A stretch of 64,000 nt of DNA from Devosia ginsengisoli (GTDB lineage Bacteria > Pseudomonadota > Alphaproteobacteria > Rhizobiales > Devosiaceae), in assembly GCF_007859655.1 (NCBI RefSeq), contig NZ_CP042304.1:2978501-3042500 (forward strand), written 5' to 3'. Position 1 is the stretch's first letter. Each line of letters starts with the position of its first letter. Positions 42,058 through 51,631 of the stretch are shown here, one piece after another. Position numbers and translations under genes: made by a program. The notes under the pieces were generated by a model that was not told the DNA's origin, ran no database searches, and worked only from the letters and a program-made list of their open reading frames with translations.

Positions 42058-43731
42058 TCACGAGGGTTCGGCGCTGCGCAGAACGCGCGGCATGGCGGCG
42101 AGCAATTGGCGCGTATAGGGCTCGCCGGGTTCGGTCAAGACCTGTTCGGCCGATCCGCGCTCGACGATCTGCCCGGCTTTCATGACGATCAGGCGGTCGC
42201 ACATCTGCCGGACCACGGCCAGATCGTGGCTGACAAAGACCAGCGTCAGCCCCAGGCTCTCCTGCAACTCCTTGAGGAGATTGAGCACTTCGGCCTGCAC
42301 CGTCACATCCAGCGCCGATGTCGGCTCGTCGCAGAAGATCAGCTCGGGGCGATAGGCCAGCGCCCGGGCTATGCCGATGCGCTGCCGTTCGCCGCCGGAA
42401 AAGGCATGGGGCATCTTGCCCGCAGCAGCGCGGGGCAGGCCCACCACTTCGAGCAGGTCCTCGGCCAGCACCCTGGCCGCCCCGCGATCCACCAGGCGCT
42501 GGGCGAGAAGTCCGTAGATGATGTTGGTCCCCGCATCCATGCGCGGATTGAGCGACGAATAGGGGTCCTGGAAAATGCATTGCAGGCGCTGCGACAGGCC
42601 CTTGCGGTCGCCGGACGCGATGGTGCGGCCGGCCAGCGCTATCGTGGCGCCGGCATCGGGCTCGACCAGGCCCAGGATCGCCCGCCCAATCGTGGATTTG
42701 CCTGAGCCGGATTCCCCGACAATGCCGAACGTCTCGCCGGCGATGACCTCGAAACTCACCCGGTCCAGCGCCTTGAAGCCCTCGCCGCGCCTGTCGCCCT
42801 TGAAGGTCTTGGAGAGGTCGTGGACCGAGAGCAGGACCGGCTGGCCCGGATTGGCGGCAATGCCCGATTTGAGAAAGTCGATGCCCCGGCAGCGGCCCGG
42901 CGTGTCCTCGAAGGCATCGAGCACGTCGAAGCGTGGGCGCTTTTCATCGACGCTGGGGATCGCCGCCATCAGGTCCCGCGTATAGCGCTCGCGCGGCGCG
43001 CCGATGATCTCCGCGGTCAGCCCATGCTCCACCAGCTTGCCGCGCGACAGCACATAGACCTCGTCGCACATCTGGGACACCACGCCCATGTCGTGGGTGA
43101 TGAGGATGATGGCAATCTGCTCCTGCAGCGCCAGGCGCTTCAGCGTGCCCAGCACCGCCTGCTGCACGGTAACATCGAGCGCCGTGGTCGGCTCATCGGC
43201 GATGATGAGGTCCGGCTGGGCCGCGATGGCGATGGCAAAGACGATGCGCTGGCACAGGCCACCCGAGAGCTGGTGCGGATATTTCGACAACCGCTGTTCG
43301 GGATGGCTGACTTCGGCGCTGGTCAACAGGGCAATGGCATGGTCGCGGGCCGCCTGGCCCCGCTTGTCCGTATTGGCCTCGATCGCCTCGATCAGTTGTT
43401 CGCCCACTGACAGTACCGGGTTCAGGGCGGTCATCGGATTCTGGTAGATATAACCCACGCGCTTGCCGCGAATGGCGGCGAACTGCCGCTCGGAAAACCG
43501 GGCCAGGTTTTCGCCGTCGAGCAGGATTTCTCCTCCCGAAATGTGGGCATTTTCGCCCAGCAGGCCCAGGACGGCCTTGCCGATCGTCGATTTTCCGGCG
43601 CCGCTCTGCCCCACGATACCGACGATCTGGCCGCGCTCGAGCGACAGCGAGAAATCCGTGATTGCATCGAGTTCGCGGCCATTGGCCAGCGCGTAGGCAA
43701 TCGAGAGATTGTTGATTGAAAGCAGCGACAT
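42058..43731 (-). CDS. Dual-domain peptide-type ABC transporter ATP-binding protein
   Basis: A 557-residue ATPase with two complete ABC cassettes, as in GsiA. The first has Walker A GQSGAGKSTIGK, the signature HQLSGGLCQRIV (a variant of SGGQRQR) and Walker B LIIADEPTTALD. The second has GESGSGKSTIGR, AFSGGERQRIGIARAL and LIFCDEPTSALD. Oligopeptide-transporter C-terminal segments follow each. It energises the permeases encoded just upstream, whose start codon it follows by two bases at 43734. Confidence 0.92.
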   Translation of the reverse strand: MSLLSINNLSIAYALANGRELDAITDFSLSLERGQIVGIVGQSGAGKSTIGKAVLGLLGENAHISGGEILLDGENLARFSERQFAAIRGKRVGYIYQNPMTALNPVLSVGEQLIEAIEANTDKRGQAARDHAIALLTSAEVSHPEQRLSKYPHQLSGGLCQRIVFAIAIAAQPDLIIADEPTTALDVTVQQAVLGTLKRLALQEQIAIILITHDMGVVSQMCDEVYVLSRGKLVEHGLTAEIIGAPRERYTRDLMAAIPSVDEKRPRFDVLDAFEDTPGRCRGIDFLKSGIAANPGQPVLLSVHDLSKTFKGDRRGEGFKALDRVSFEVIAGETFGIVGESGSGKSTIGRAILGLVEPDAGATIALAGRTIASGDRKGLSQRLQCIFQDPYSSLNPRMDAGTNIIYGLLAQRLVDRGAARVLAEDLLEVVGLPRAAAGKMPHAFSGGERQRIGIARALAYRPELIFCDEPTSALDVTVQAEVLNLLKELQESLGLTLVFVSHDLAVVRQMCDRLIVMKAGQIVERGSAEQVLTEPGEPYTRQLLAAMPRVLRSAEPS

Positions 43732-43733
43732 GC

Positions 43734-44636
43734 CTACCCCTTTGCCTGCAGATAGGGATTAGCGTGATCGCGCAGGCGGTCGGCGACGACATTGATGGAC
43801 AGCACCATCAGCACCAGCACGAGGCCGGGGACCACGCTGATCCACCAGCGGCCGGACAGCAGGTAGTCATTGCCATTCGAGATCAAGAGGCCCAGCGAGG
43901 GCTCGGTGATCGGAACGCCGACGCCGAGAAAGGACAATGTCGCCTCGGCAACGATGGCGCCCGATATGGCCATCGGCAGGATGACCAGCACCGGCGAGAT
44001 GGCGTTGGGCAGCAGGAAGCGAAACATGATGCGCAGGTCGCCGATGCCGCCGATACGGGCCGCGGCGATATAGTCCTTCTTCATCTCGGAAAGGCCCACC
44101 GCCCGCACCAGGCGGGCATTCTGCGCCCAGATGCCGATGGCCAGGGCGAAGATGACCTTGTCGACCCCCGAACCGAACACGGCCAGCAGCATGAGGGCCA
44201 GCAGCACGCCGGGAAAACTGACCGTCAGGTCGACGGCGCGCATGATAATGCCGTCCACCCAACCGCCGCGCATGGTTGCGACCAGGCCCAGCACCACCCC
44301 GACGATCATGCCGATGCTGACGGAGAGGATTGCCACCAGTAGCGAGGTGCGCATGCCATACATCACGGCCGAAAGAATATCGCGACCCACCGCATCGGTA
44401 CCCAAGAGGCTAATGCTGCCATCCATCATTTCGCCCATGGGCGGCAGCAGGCCATTCATGATGTCGAGTTCGTTCTGGTTGAACGGATTCTGCGGCGCCA
44501 GCACCGGCGCGAAAAGGGCGATGAAGACGCAGATGACCACGCCGACCAGCCCGGCAGTGGCCGCCGGATAGCCACGGAAAATGGCCCGGAACGGCTCGAG
44601 GCGGCGCAGGCCGGGTTCGGACATGGACGCGCTCAT
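43734..44636 (-). CDS. Peptide-type ABC transporter permease, DppC-like
   Basis: A 300-residue inner-membrane permease with six membrane segments. The N-terminal OppC region carries FAPVLAPQNPFNQNELDIMNGLLPP and LLGTDAVGRDILSAVMYGMRTSL; the EAA loop is KDYIAAARIGGIGDLRIMFRFLLPNAISPVLV. It pairs with the DppB-like permease, whose stop it overlaps by four bases (ATGA). Confidence 0.92.
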   Translation of the reverse strand: MSASMSEPGLRRLEPFRAIFRGYPAATAGLVGVVICVFIALFAPVLAPQNPFNQNELDIMNGLLPPMGEMMDGSISLLGTDAVGRDILSAVMYGMRTSLLVAILSVSIGMIVGVVLGLVATMRGGWVDGIIMRAVDLTVSFPGVLLALMLLAVFGSGVDKVIFALAIGIWAQNARLVRAVGLSEMKKDYIAAARIGGIGDLRIMFRFLLPNAISPVLVILPMAISGAIVAEATLSFLGVGVPITEPSLGLLISNGNDYLLSGRWWISVVPGLVLVLMVLSINVVADRLRDHANPYLQAKG

Positions 44637-45598
44637 GCGTAACGGATCCGCGGATCGAGAATGGCGTAGATGATGTCGGCAACCAGATTGATGAGCACGA
44701 ACATCAGGGTGATCAGGATCATGTAGGCGACGACCACCGGCCGGTCGGAGCGATAGATGGCGTCAAGCAGCAGCTTGCCGATGCCCGGCCAGGAAAACAC
44801 CGTTTCGGTCACCGTCGAAAAGGCGATGAGCGTGCCCAGTTCGAGCGCGGTGATCGTGACGATGGGAATGAGGATGTTGCGCAGCAGGTGCCGCCCGATA
44901 AGGCGCGGCGGGGCGATGCCCTTGGCCCGGGCGAACATCATATAGTCCTGATACATGACTTCCTGGGTGCCCGAACGGGCCAGCCGGGTCTGCATGCAGA
45001 TCAGCGCGACGCCCAGATTGGCCGCCGGCAGCAGCATGTAGCGCAACCCTTCCGGATTGAGCAGGGAGAGCTGCATGCCGAGGAATTCGGTGGTCGGCCC
45101 GCGCCCGGTTGCGGGCAGCACCCGCAACCAGACCGCAAAGATCAGGATGAACAGCAAGGCCTGCCAGAAATTGGGAATGGAATAGCCGATCGTGGTGATC
45201 ATGCTGATCAGCTTGGTCGCCGGCTTCTTGCGGTTGAGGCCGGAATAGATGCCCATCGGGATGCCGAAGGCCAGGCCCAGCACCATGGCCAGGAACACCA
45301 CTTCCAGTGTCGCTGGCAGCCGCTCGAAGATCAGTTCGAGCACCGGGCGTCCATAGACGAAGGACGTGCCGAAATCCCCGCGCAGGATATTGCCGAGAAA
45401 AGTGAGGTATTGCACCGGCAGCGGCCGGTCGAGACCGAGGGCGGCGGCGAGCGCCAGCCGGTCGGCTTCGGTCGCATCCTCGCCGGCCATGACCGCGACC
45501 GGATCGCTGATGACATACATGCCGGCAAACACCAGCACCGACATGATCAGCAGCAGGATGGCGCTCTGGCCCAGCCGGCGCAGCACGAAACTCAGCAT
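44633..45598 (-). CDS. Peptide-type ABC transporter permease, DppB-like
   Basis: A 321-residue inner-membrane permease starting MLSFVLRRLGQSAILLLIMSVLVFAGMYV, the classic DppB/GsiC N terminus. ARSGTQEVMYQDYMMFARAKGIAPPRLIGRHLLRNILIPIVT holds the EAA loop. It lies after the substrate-binding-protein gene, from which a 97-base gap with a strong stem-loop separates it. Confidence 0.92.
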   Translation of the reverse strand: MLSFVLRRLGQSAILLLIMSVLVFAGMYVISDPVAVMAGEDATEADRLALAAALGLDRPLPVQYLTFLGNILRGDFGTSFVYGRPVLELIFERLPATLEVVFLAMVLGLAFGIPMGIYSGLNRKKPATKLISMITTIGYSIPNFWQALLFILIFAVWLRVLPATGRGPTTEFLGMQLSLLNPEGLRYMLLPAANLGVALICMQTRLARSGTQEVMYQDYMMFARAKGIAPPRLIGRHLLRNILIPIVTITALELGTLIAFSTVTETVFSWPGIGKLLLDAIYRSDRPVVVAYMILITLMFVLINLVADIIYAILDPRIRYA

Positions 45599-45652
45599 GG
45601 ATTGGACAGTCCAGTCATCGGCGCAGTTGCCCTTATGGCCAGAAACGAAATT

Positions 45653-45678
45653 GCCCGCGGCCGGTGCCGGCCGCGGGC
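45653..45678 (-). other. Strong stem-loop after the binding-protein gene
   Basis: GCCCGCGGCCGG (45653-45664) and CCGGCCGCGGGC (45667-45678) are perfect reverse complements separated by TG. It lies 16 bases beyond the binding-protein stop on the - strand. Only a weak T-rich stretch follows, so it may be a partial terminator or an mRNA-stabilising stem. Confidence 0.7.
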
Positions 45679-45694
45679 CTTTGCTTGTCGTGTT

Positions 45695-47294
45695 TTACTT
45701 CGAACGGGCCATGGTGGCGACCGTACGCCCTTCGGCGCCGCCGACCAGTTCGATATCGGCCCGATGGGCCCACAGCTCGTGGTTGTAGAAGAGCGGGATG
45801 CCCGGCATGTCGGCAACGGCCGTCTTCATCGCCTCGGCAACCAGTTCCTGGGAACGGGCCGGATCGACTTCGACAGCCCAGGCCTGCATGGCCTCTTCGA
45901 ATGCGGGGCTGTTATAGTTGGAGAAGTTGGCCGCACCCAGGCCGAGATCGTCATTGCGCTGGGCAAAGGCGCCGGAGATGAGCTGAGCAGCGCCTTGCGG
46001 GTGGCCCCAGCCATACATGAAGACGCCCATTTCGCCGCCGGTGCGCCGGGTCTGGAACACGGACCAGGGCTCGGTGCGCAGGGTGACGTCGACACCCAGC
46101 CGCGTCCAGTATTGCGTGATGGCCTGGGCGACGAGCGGACCATTGGTATAGCGGTCGGCGGGCACGTTCAGTTCGAGCGCAAAACCATCGGCATAGCCGG
46201 CTTCGGCCAGCAGCGCCTTTGCCTGGTCGAGATCGGTCACCAGGTCGGGCATTACCGGGGCGCCCGGCATGTAGCTGGGCGCGAACTGATTGGCCGGCGT
46301 GGCATTGCCGGCGAACAGGCGTTCGGTGATGGCATTGCGATCGATGGCCATGGAAAGCGCCTGGCGGACGCGAACATCGGCCAGCGGATTGGAACCGTCG
46401 GCGGCGCTTACGCCGGCTGCGCCATCGGCGCTGGTATCGAGAACGAGGAAGATCGTCTGCAGGCCCGGCACCGTGCTGTAGTCGAAATTGTCGTCCCGCT
46501 CGATGAGCTGGAGATCCTCGGCACTGGGACGTTCGACAATGTCATAGTCACCGGCGAGCAGGCCGGCGATACGGGCGCCATTATTGGGCACAGAACGGAT
46601 TTCGACCCGATCCCATTCGGGCAATTCGCCCCAGTAGTTCTCGTTGCGAACGAGGTTCGCATCGCCCGTCGACTGGAAGCTTTCGTAGATATAGGGGCCG
46701 GTGCCGATGGCGGCCGAACCGGCATCGAAGTCGGCCTGGCTCGGATAGGCGTCGACAATGCCGCAATCGCCATCCTGATCAAAGGTGATATCGTCTTCGA
46801 CACCGGCGGCTTCTGCCGACAGGATTTTGAGGAATTTGAGCTTCTGGGTGATGATCGGATAGGGTGCGGTGGTCTCGAAGCGCACCGTGTGATCATCCAC
46901 CGCAACGACATTGGTGACGGGCCCAAGCGCCGAGGTCACGACATTGGCGCGGCCATCGACGCGATACATCATGCGGCACATGCTGTAGACCACGTCGCGC
47001 GCCACGAAGGGCGCGCCATTGGAAAAAACTTACCCCCTCGCGCAGGTTGAAGACGATCGAGGTCGGGCTATCCCACGCCCACTCGGTCGCCAGCAGCGGC
47101 GCATCGTCGAGCCCCACCAGCATCTCGAAGACATGCTCGGCGAGCGAGCCGGTCTGCGTGTCGCTATAGGGATAGGGATCGGCGCTGACCGGGGCGGTGC
47201 CATAGGCCATGCGAAGGGTTTCGGCCGAAGCCGGGCTGACGACGAAGGCGCTGCAAGACGCCAGCAGAAGCGCTGTAACGAATGATCTACCCAT
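45695..47294 (-). pseudogene. Family 5 peptide/solute-binding protein, frameshifted
   Basis: The first part (from 47294) encodes MGRSFVTALLLASCSAFVVSPASAETL, a signal peptide, and the start of an SBP_bac_5 domain up to NLREGVSF. The rest (from about 47020) continues in another frame with VARDVVYSMCRMMYRVDG and runs to a normal C terminus at 45695. The break is at six A residues on the + strand (47023-47028); five would restore one frame of about 530 residues, the usual length. Either the sequence has an extra base or the gene is freshly broken. The start overlaps the upstream amidohydrolase gene by eight bases. Confidence 0.85.
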
Positions 47295-48222
47295 TTGAGT
47301 TTTCCATTTCCTGATGTTCCCGGTCCTGGGTGGTCTTGTGGCCACCTTGCTGAATTTCGATGAACTGTTTGAACTCCGTCAGGATGTCCGCGCAGTCCTG
47401 TTTGACCGCTTCAAAACGGTCATTCTTGAGGCGCGTTTCCTCATCCATGTAGAGGTCGCGCCGCAATTCGATCTGGATCAGATGCTGGTTGATTTCCGGC
47501 CAGCCATAGCGAAGCGTGATCTCCCCGCCCGCGAAGCGCCGATTGAGGCCGACGTCGTAGCCACGCCGTTCGAAGCATTCCAGAAGCTTTTGCGCCAAAG
47601 CCGGATCGCAGGATTCGCCGTGGCGGGTGCCGATATCGACTTCGGGGCGGGCCCGACCGCCCTGCGCCTTGGTGTCGAACTGCATCATCGAGTGGCAATC
47701 GATGACCACGCTGGAGCCGAAGCGGCGGCGCAGCGCTTCGACCATCGTCGTCAGCGCCTGGTGATAGACCACATGACACGTCGCCAGCCGCCGCTTGGCC
47801 TCGGCGTGGCTGAGCTTGCGGTCATAGATGGCGGTTTCCTTGGCCTTGGACCAGAACAGCGTCGTGCCATTGAGCAGGGCGGTGGGCTGGAGCCGACCAT
47901 ACCAGCGCTCCGGCTCTTCCAGCATGGTCTGGTCGATATCGTGCTGATGGCGGTTCACATCGATATAGGCGCGCGGGAAATTCGCCCGGATGGAACTCAG
48001 CCCCAGCACGTCGCCATGCGCGAACAGCTCGTCGACATATCGGTCCGAAGGGTAGTCGATGACATTGAAGGCCAGGCCCGGCGCATAGCCGAAATCGTCG
48101 GGATAGCGCGTCCCGCTATGCGGGAAGGACAGCAGCAGCGGCACCGTGCTGTCTGCGTTCCAGTTTACCGTCACATTCTGGTCCGTGGTCGCCGCATCGA
48201 CCACATCAGCCTCTGGATTCAA
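47287..48222 (-). CDS. N-formylglutamate amidohydrolase-family protein
   Basis: A 311-residue zinc hydrolase of the FGase (HutG-like) family. Motifs are LLLSFPHSGTRYPDDFG, YPSDRYVDELFA, SIRANFPRAYIDVNRHQHDID and VVIDCHSMMQFD, which supply metal and substrate contacts. It would release formate or an acyl group from N-acyl glutamate-like compounds. It probably starts with TTG at 48222. It is the first gene of the peptide ABC operon, so the transported compound may be an N-acyl amino acid or peptide. Confidence 0.85.
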   Translation of the reverse strand: MNPEADVVDAATTDQNVTVNWNADSTVPLLLSFPHSGTRYPDDFGYAPGLAFNVIDYPSDRYVDELFAHGDVLGLSSIRANFPRAYIDVNRHQHDIDQTMLEEPERWYGRLQPTALLNGTTLFWSKAKETAIYDRKLSHAEAKRRLATCHVVYHQALTTMVEALRRRFGSSVVIDCHSMMQFDTKAQGGRARPEVDIGTRHGESCDPALAQKLLECFERRGYDVGLNRRFAGGEITLRYGWPEINQHLIQIELRRDLYMDEETRLKNDRFEAVKQDCADILTEFKQFIEIQQGGHKTTQDREHQEMENSNG

Positions 48223-48449
48223 CGCCGTCCACTCCGCGCTCTACGCCGCCACTGCCGCGATTTTCCGGCACGCTAGCGACTTCACCCAGGGCGCAAAAGA
48301 ATATTGACGGACCCACTGCCCCCATAAGGCTAGCCTATGGCTTGCCCCATAACCGAAGCCGATGGCTGGTTCGGCTTGGGCAATAGCGTGGACCGCGCCG
48401 GCAAGAGATTCTAGAGAAGGGCCTCAGCCCGCACTTTCGGATTTCAGGC
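48223..48449. promoter_or_regulatory. Divergent promoter region of the amidohydrolase operon and puuD-like gene
   Basis: The 227 bases hold no gene. Two dyads are visible: CCATAAGGC-TA-GCCTATGG (48322-48340, one bulge) and AAGCCGA-N8-TCGGCTT (48356-48377). They are candidate regulator sites, perhaps for the LysR protein. No convincing -35/-10 pair was found. Confidence 0.4.
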
Positions 48450-49145
48450 ATGTCTTTGCACCCGTTCATCGTCGTTTCGGTCGGTTCGGCCACCGATCCC
48501 CTGCCCTATGTCCAGGCGGTTGAGCGCGCTGGTGGCGAAGCGCTGGTCATGGTGCCCGACGGGTCCGCACCGGTACTGCCCGAGCAGGCGAAGGGCATCT
48601 TGTTCTGTGGCGGCGCAGCGGTGCATCCGTCGCGCTTCGGGCAGGCGCTCGACCCCAATATCAGGAAGGCGGTCGACGAGCCGCGCGATGCGATGGAATG
48701 GGCCCTGATGGATCAGGCGCTCGAACGTGACCTGCCCATCCTCGGGATTTGCCGCGGCTTTCAGATGATCAATGTCTATCTGGGCGGCACACTGACCCAG
48801 AACCTGGCCGCCGAGGACTGGAACGACGATCACCGCCCCGACCTGCCGCGCCATGGCCTGGCCCACAGCGTCCAGGCTCGGGGTGGCGTATTGGGTGACA
48901 TATTCGGCAGCGCGCCCTTTGCGGTGAACTCCATCCACCGGCAGGGCATCAAGTCGCTGGCCGAAGGCCTTGCGGCAACGGTTCATACCCTCGACGGCCT
49001 GATCGAGGGATATGAAGCCCAAGACCGCCACATCCTTGCCGTCCAATGGCATCCCGAAGAGCTGGTGGACCAGCCGGCTCAGGCCCGGCTTTTCGCAACG
49101 CTGATGGCCCGGGCCCGCGGCCTGGAGCAGGCAACCGCAAGCTGA
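48450..49145 (+). CDS. Class I glutamine amidotransferase-like gamma-glutamyl hydrolase (PuuD-like)
   Basis: A 231-residue hydrolase of the peptidase C26 type. The nucleophile is Cys101 in ILGICRGFQMINVYLGG and the His-Glu pair is in AVQWHPEELVD. FAVNSIHRQGIK is also conserved. Relatives cleave gamma-glutamyl-GABA or similar gamma-glutamyl amides. It is divergent from the amidohydrolase-ABC operon, which suggests use of gamma-glutamyl or acyl-glutamyl compounds as a nitrogen source. Confidence 0.88.
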   Translation: MSLHPFIVVSVGSATDPLPYVQAVERAGGEALVMVPDGSAPVLPEQAKGILFCGGAAVHPSRFGQALDPNIRKAVDEPRDAMEWALMDQALERDLPILGICRGFQMINVYLGGTLTQNLAAEDWNDDHRPDLPRHGLAHSVQARGGVLGDIFGSAPFAVNSIHRQGIKSLAEGLAATVHTLDGLIEGYEAQDRHILAVQWHPEELVDQPAQARLFATLMARARGLEQATAS

Positions 49146-49234
49146 TCCCGGCGCCGACCAATCCTATCGTCCAATGGCGTTCGAATACGCCCAAAGTATA
49201 GCTTCACCACCGCTTCGGCACCCGTCTTCGGGGG

Positions 49235-49279
49235 CTTGAGCCTGCCGCAGCGCTGCTCCACAAAGGATGCAGGCTCAAG
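49235..49279 (+). other. Eleven-base inverted repeat in the maeB leader
   Basis: CTTGAGCCTGC (49235-49245) is exactly complementary to GCAGGCTCAAG (49269-49279) across 23 bases. It ends 36 bases before the maeB ATG and could be a leader stem or a dimeric regulator site. Confidence 0.5.
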
Positions 49280-49314
49280 AAAAGCAAACTGGTGAATAGC
49301 TGGAGGGACGAGAC

Positions 49315-51585
49315 ATGACCGAGGACAAGGCAGCAAGCCTGCGCGAGGCAGCTTTGCATTTTCACGAATTTCCCAAGCCCGGGAAACTCGAAATCGTGGC
49401 GACCAAGCCGCTGGCCAATACCCGCGACCTGTCCCTGGCCTATTCACCCGGCGTCGCCATTCCCTGCGAGGAAATCGCCGCAGATCCGCAGGCGGCCTAT
49501 AAATATACCTCCAAGGGCAATCTGGTGGCGGTGATCTCCAACGGCACCGCCGTGCTCGGCCTGGGCAATATCGGCGCGCTAGCATCCAAGCCCGTCATGG
49601 AAGGCAAGGCGGTGCTGTTCAAGAAATTCGCCGGCATCGACTCCATCGATATCGAGGTGAACGAGCAGGATCCCAAGCGCTTCATCGAGATCGTTGCGCC
49701 GCTCGAGCCTAGCTTCGGCGGCATCAATCTCGAGGACATCAAGGCGCCGGAATGCTTCGAGATCGAGGAGGCCCTGCGCGAGCGCATGAACATCCCCGTC
49801 TTCCATGACGACCAGCACGGTACCGCCATCATCGTGGCCGCCGCCGTGCTCAACGCCATGAAGCTGGTGGGCAAGGACATCGCCAAGGCCAAGATCGTCA
49901 CCTCGGGAGCCGGCGCGGCCGCCATTGCCTGCATGAACATGCTGATCGCGGTGGGGGCGAAGCGCGAGAATATCTGGATCGCCGATTCCAAGGGGCTAGT
50001 GACCAAAAAGCGCGACAACAGCGTTGACCGCTGGCGCGGCGCCTTCGCGCAGGACAGTGACAAGACCGAGCTGAGCGAGGTGATGGAAGGCGCCGATATC
50101 TATGTCGGGCTCTCCAAGGCCGGTGCGCTCAAGCCCGAGATGATGAAGGACATGGCGGCAAATCCGCTGATCCTCGCGCTCTCCAACCCCATTCCCGAAA
50201 TCATGCCCGAACTGGCGCGCGAGGCGCGGCCCGATGCGATGATCTGCACTGGACGCTCGGACTATCCCAACCAGGTCAATAACGTCCTCTGCTTCCCCTT
50301 CCTGTTCCGCGGCGCGCTCGATTGCGGCGCGACCGTGATCAACGAGGAGATGAAGGCCGCCGCCGCCCACGCCATCGCCAGGCTGGCGCATGAGCCGGGC
50401 CTCGAAGCCAGCGCGCATGGCGTGCCGGCCATTTTCGGGCCGGATTATCTCATTCCCAACCCGTTCGACCAGCGGCTGATCCTGCGCATCGCCCCGGCCG
50501 TGGCCAAGGCGGCGATGGAATCGGGCGTTGCCAAGCGGCCCATCACCGACTTCGCCGCCTATCGCGATACGCTCAACCGCTTCGTGTTCCGCTCGGGCCT
50601 GGTGATGAAGCCGATGATCGAGCGGGCGCAGGGGCAGAACAAGCGCATCGTGTTTGCCGATGGCGAGGACGAGCGCGTATTGCGCGCCACTCAGGTGATG
50701 CTGGAGGACAATATCGGCCGCTCCATCCTCATTGGCCGGCCCTCGGTCATCGAGCAGCGCATCGCCCGTTTCGGGCTGACCCTCAAGGCCGGGCGGGACT
50801 TCGATGTGGTCAATCCCGAAGACGATCCGCGCTATCGCGACTATGTCGCCGATTTCCATGAACTGGTCGGCCGCAAGGGCGTGACGCCGGACACGGCCCG
50901 CACCATCGTGCGCACCAATACCACGGTCATCGGGGCGCTGGCCGTGCGGCGCGGCGAGGCCGATGCGCTGATCTGCGGCTTGCAGGGGCGCTTCATCAAG
51001 CATGCCCGCGACATCCAGTCGGTAATCGGGCTTGCCCCCGAAGCCCGCCAGCTTTCGGCGCTCTCCATGCTGGTGATGAATCGCGGCGTGTTCTTCCTCG
51101 CCGATACCTATGTCAATATCGACCCGACGGCCGAGGAAATCGTCGCCATCACGCTGCAGGCGCACAACCACCTCAAGCGCTTCAATATCGAGGCCAGAGC
51201 GGCCTTGCTGAGCTATTCGAATTTCGGCTCGCGCGACGGTACGACCAGCGAAAAAATGCGCGTCGTCTACGAGACACTCAAGCAGGTGGCACCCGACCTC
51301 GTCGTCGATGGCGAAATGCAGGGCGACCTGGCGATCAACGAAAGCCTGCGCGAGCGCTATGTGCCCAACTCGGTGCTGAAGGGCGAAGCCAACCTGCTGA
51401 TCTTCCCCAATCTGGAAGCGGCGAACCTGTCGGTGACCCTGCTCAAGGAGCTCAACAACGCCCTGCCCGTGGGGCCGATCCTGATGGGCACGCGCCAGCC
51501 GGCGCATATCCTGGCGCCGTCGGTCACCTCGCGCGGCATCATCAACATGGCCACCATCGCCGCCAATGAGGCCATTGGCGGATGA
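49315..51585 (+). CDS. maeB: NADP-dependent malic enzyme with phosphotransacetylase-like domain
   Basis: A 756-residue two-domain enzyme that oxidatively decarboxylates malate to pyruvate with NADP. The malic domain (about residues 1-425) shows [35 protein letters not shown] and [16 protein letters not shown] (nucleotide-binding). The C-terminal part (430-756) is a Pta-like domain ([47 protein letters not shown]) that in MaeB proteins senses acetyl-CoA rather than catalysing. AGGGA precedes the ATG. It stands alone and would link C4-acid catabolism to pyruvate. Confidence 0.95.
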   Translation: MTEDKAASLREAALHFHEFPKPGKLEIVATKPLANTRDLSLAYSPGVAIPCEEIAADPQAAYKYTSKGNLVAVISNGTAVLGLGNIGALASKPVMEGKAVLFKKFAGIDSIDIEVNEQDPKRFIEIVAPLEPSFGGINLEDIKAPECFEIEEALRERMNIPVFHDDQHGTAIIVAAAVLNAMKLVGKDIAKAKIVTSGAGAAAIACMNMLIAVGAKRENIWIADSKGLVTKKRDNSVDRWRGAFAQDSDKTELSEVMEGADIYVGLSKAGALKPEMMKDMAANPLILALSNPIPEIMPELAREARPDAMICTGRSDYPNQVNNVLCFPFLFRGALDCGATVINEEMKAAAAHAIARLAHEPGLEASAHGVPAIFGPDYLIPNPFDQRLILRIAPAVAKAAMESGVAKRPITDFAAYRDTLNRFVFRSGLVMKPMIERAQGQNKRIVFADGEDERVLRATQVMLEDNIGRSILIGRPSVIEQRIARFGLTLKAGRDFDVVNPEDDPRYRDYVADFHELVGRKGVTPDTARTIVRTNTTVIGALAVRRGEADALICGLQGRFIKHARDIQSVIGLAPEARQLSALSMLVMNRGVFFLADTYVNIDPTAEEIVAITLQAHNHLKRFNIEARAALLSYSNFGSRDGTTSEKMRVVYETLKQVAPDLVVDGEMQGDLAINESLRERYVPNSVLKGEANLLIFPNLEAANLSVTLLKELNNALPVGPILMGTRQPAHILAPSVTSRGIINMATIAANEAIGG

Positions 51586-51596
51586 CCATTACGAAC

Positions 51597-51618
51597 GGGC
51601 CGGCGTTGGCGCCGGCCC
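51597..51618. terminator. Two-way stem-loop between convergent maeB and SDR genes
   Basis: GGGCCGGCG (51597-51605), loop TTGG, CGCCGGCCC (51610-51618) form nine perfect G-C pairs between the two convergent 3' ends. No strong T-run follows on either side, so termination may be only partial. Confidence 0.5.
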
Positions 51619-51631
51619 CCGCCGGACATGG

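Noticed and set aside
47015..47035. Programmed ribosomal frameshift in the binding-protein gene
   Set aside because: The frame change needs a +1 step at a U run without a known +1 shift signal, and binding-protein genes are not known to use one. A homopolymer error or mutation is simpler.
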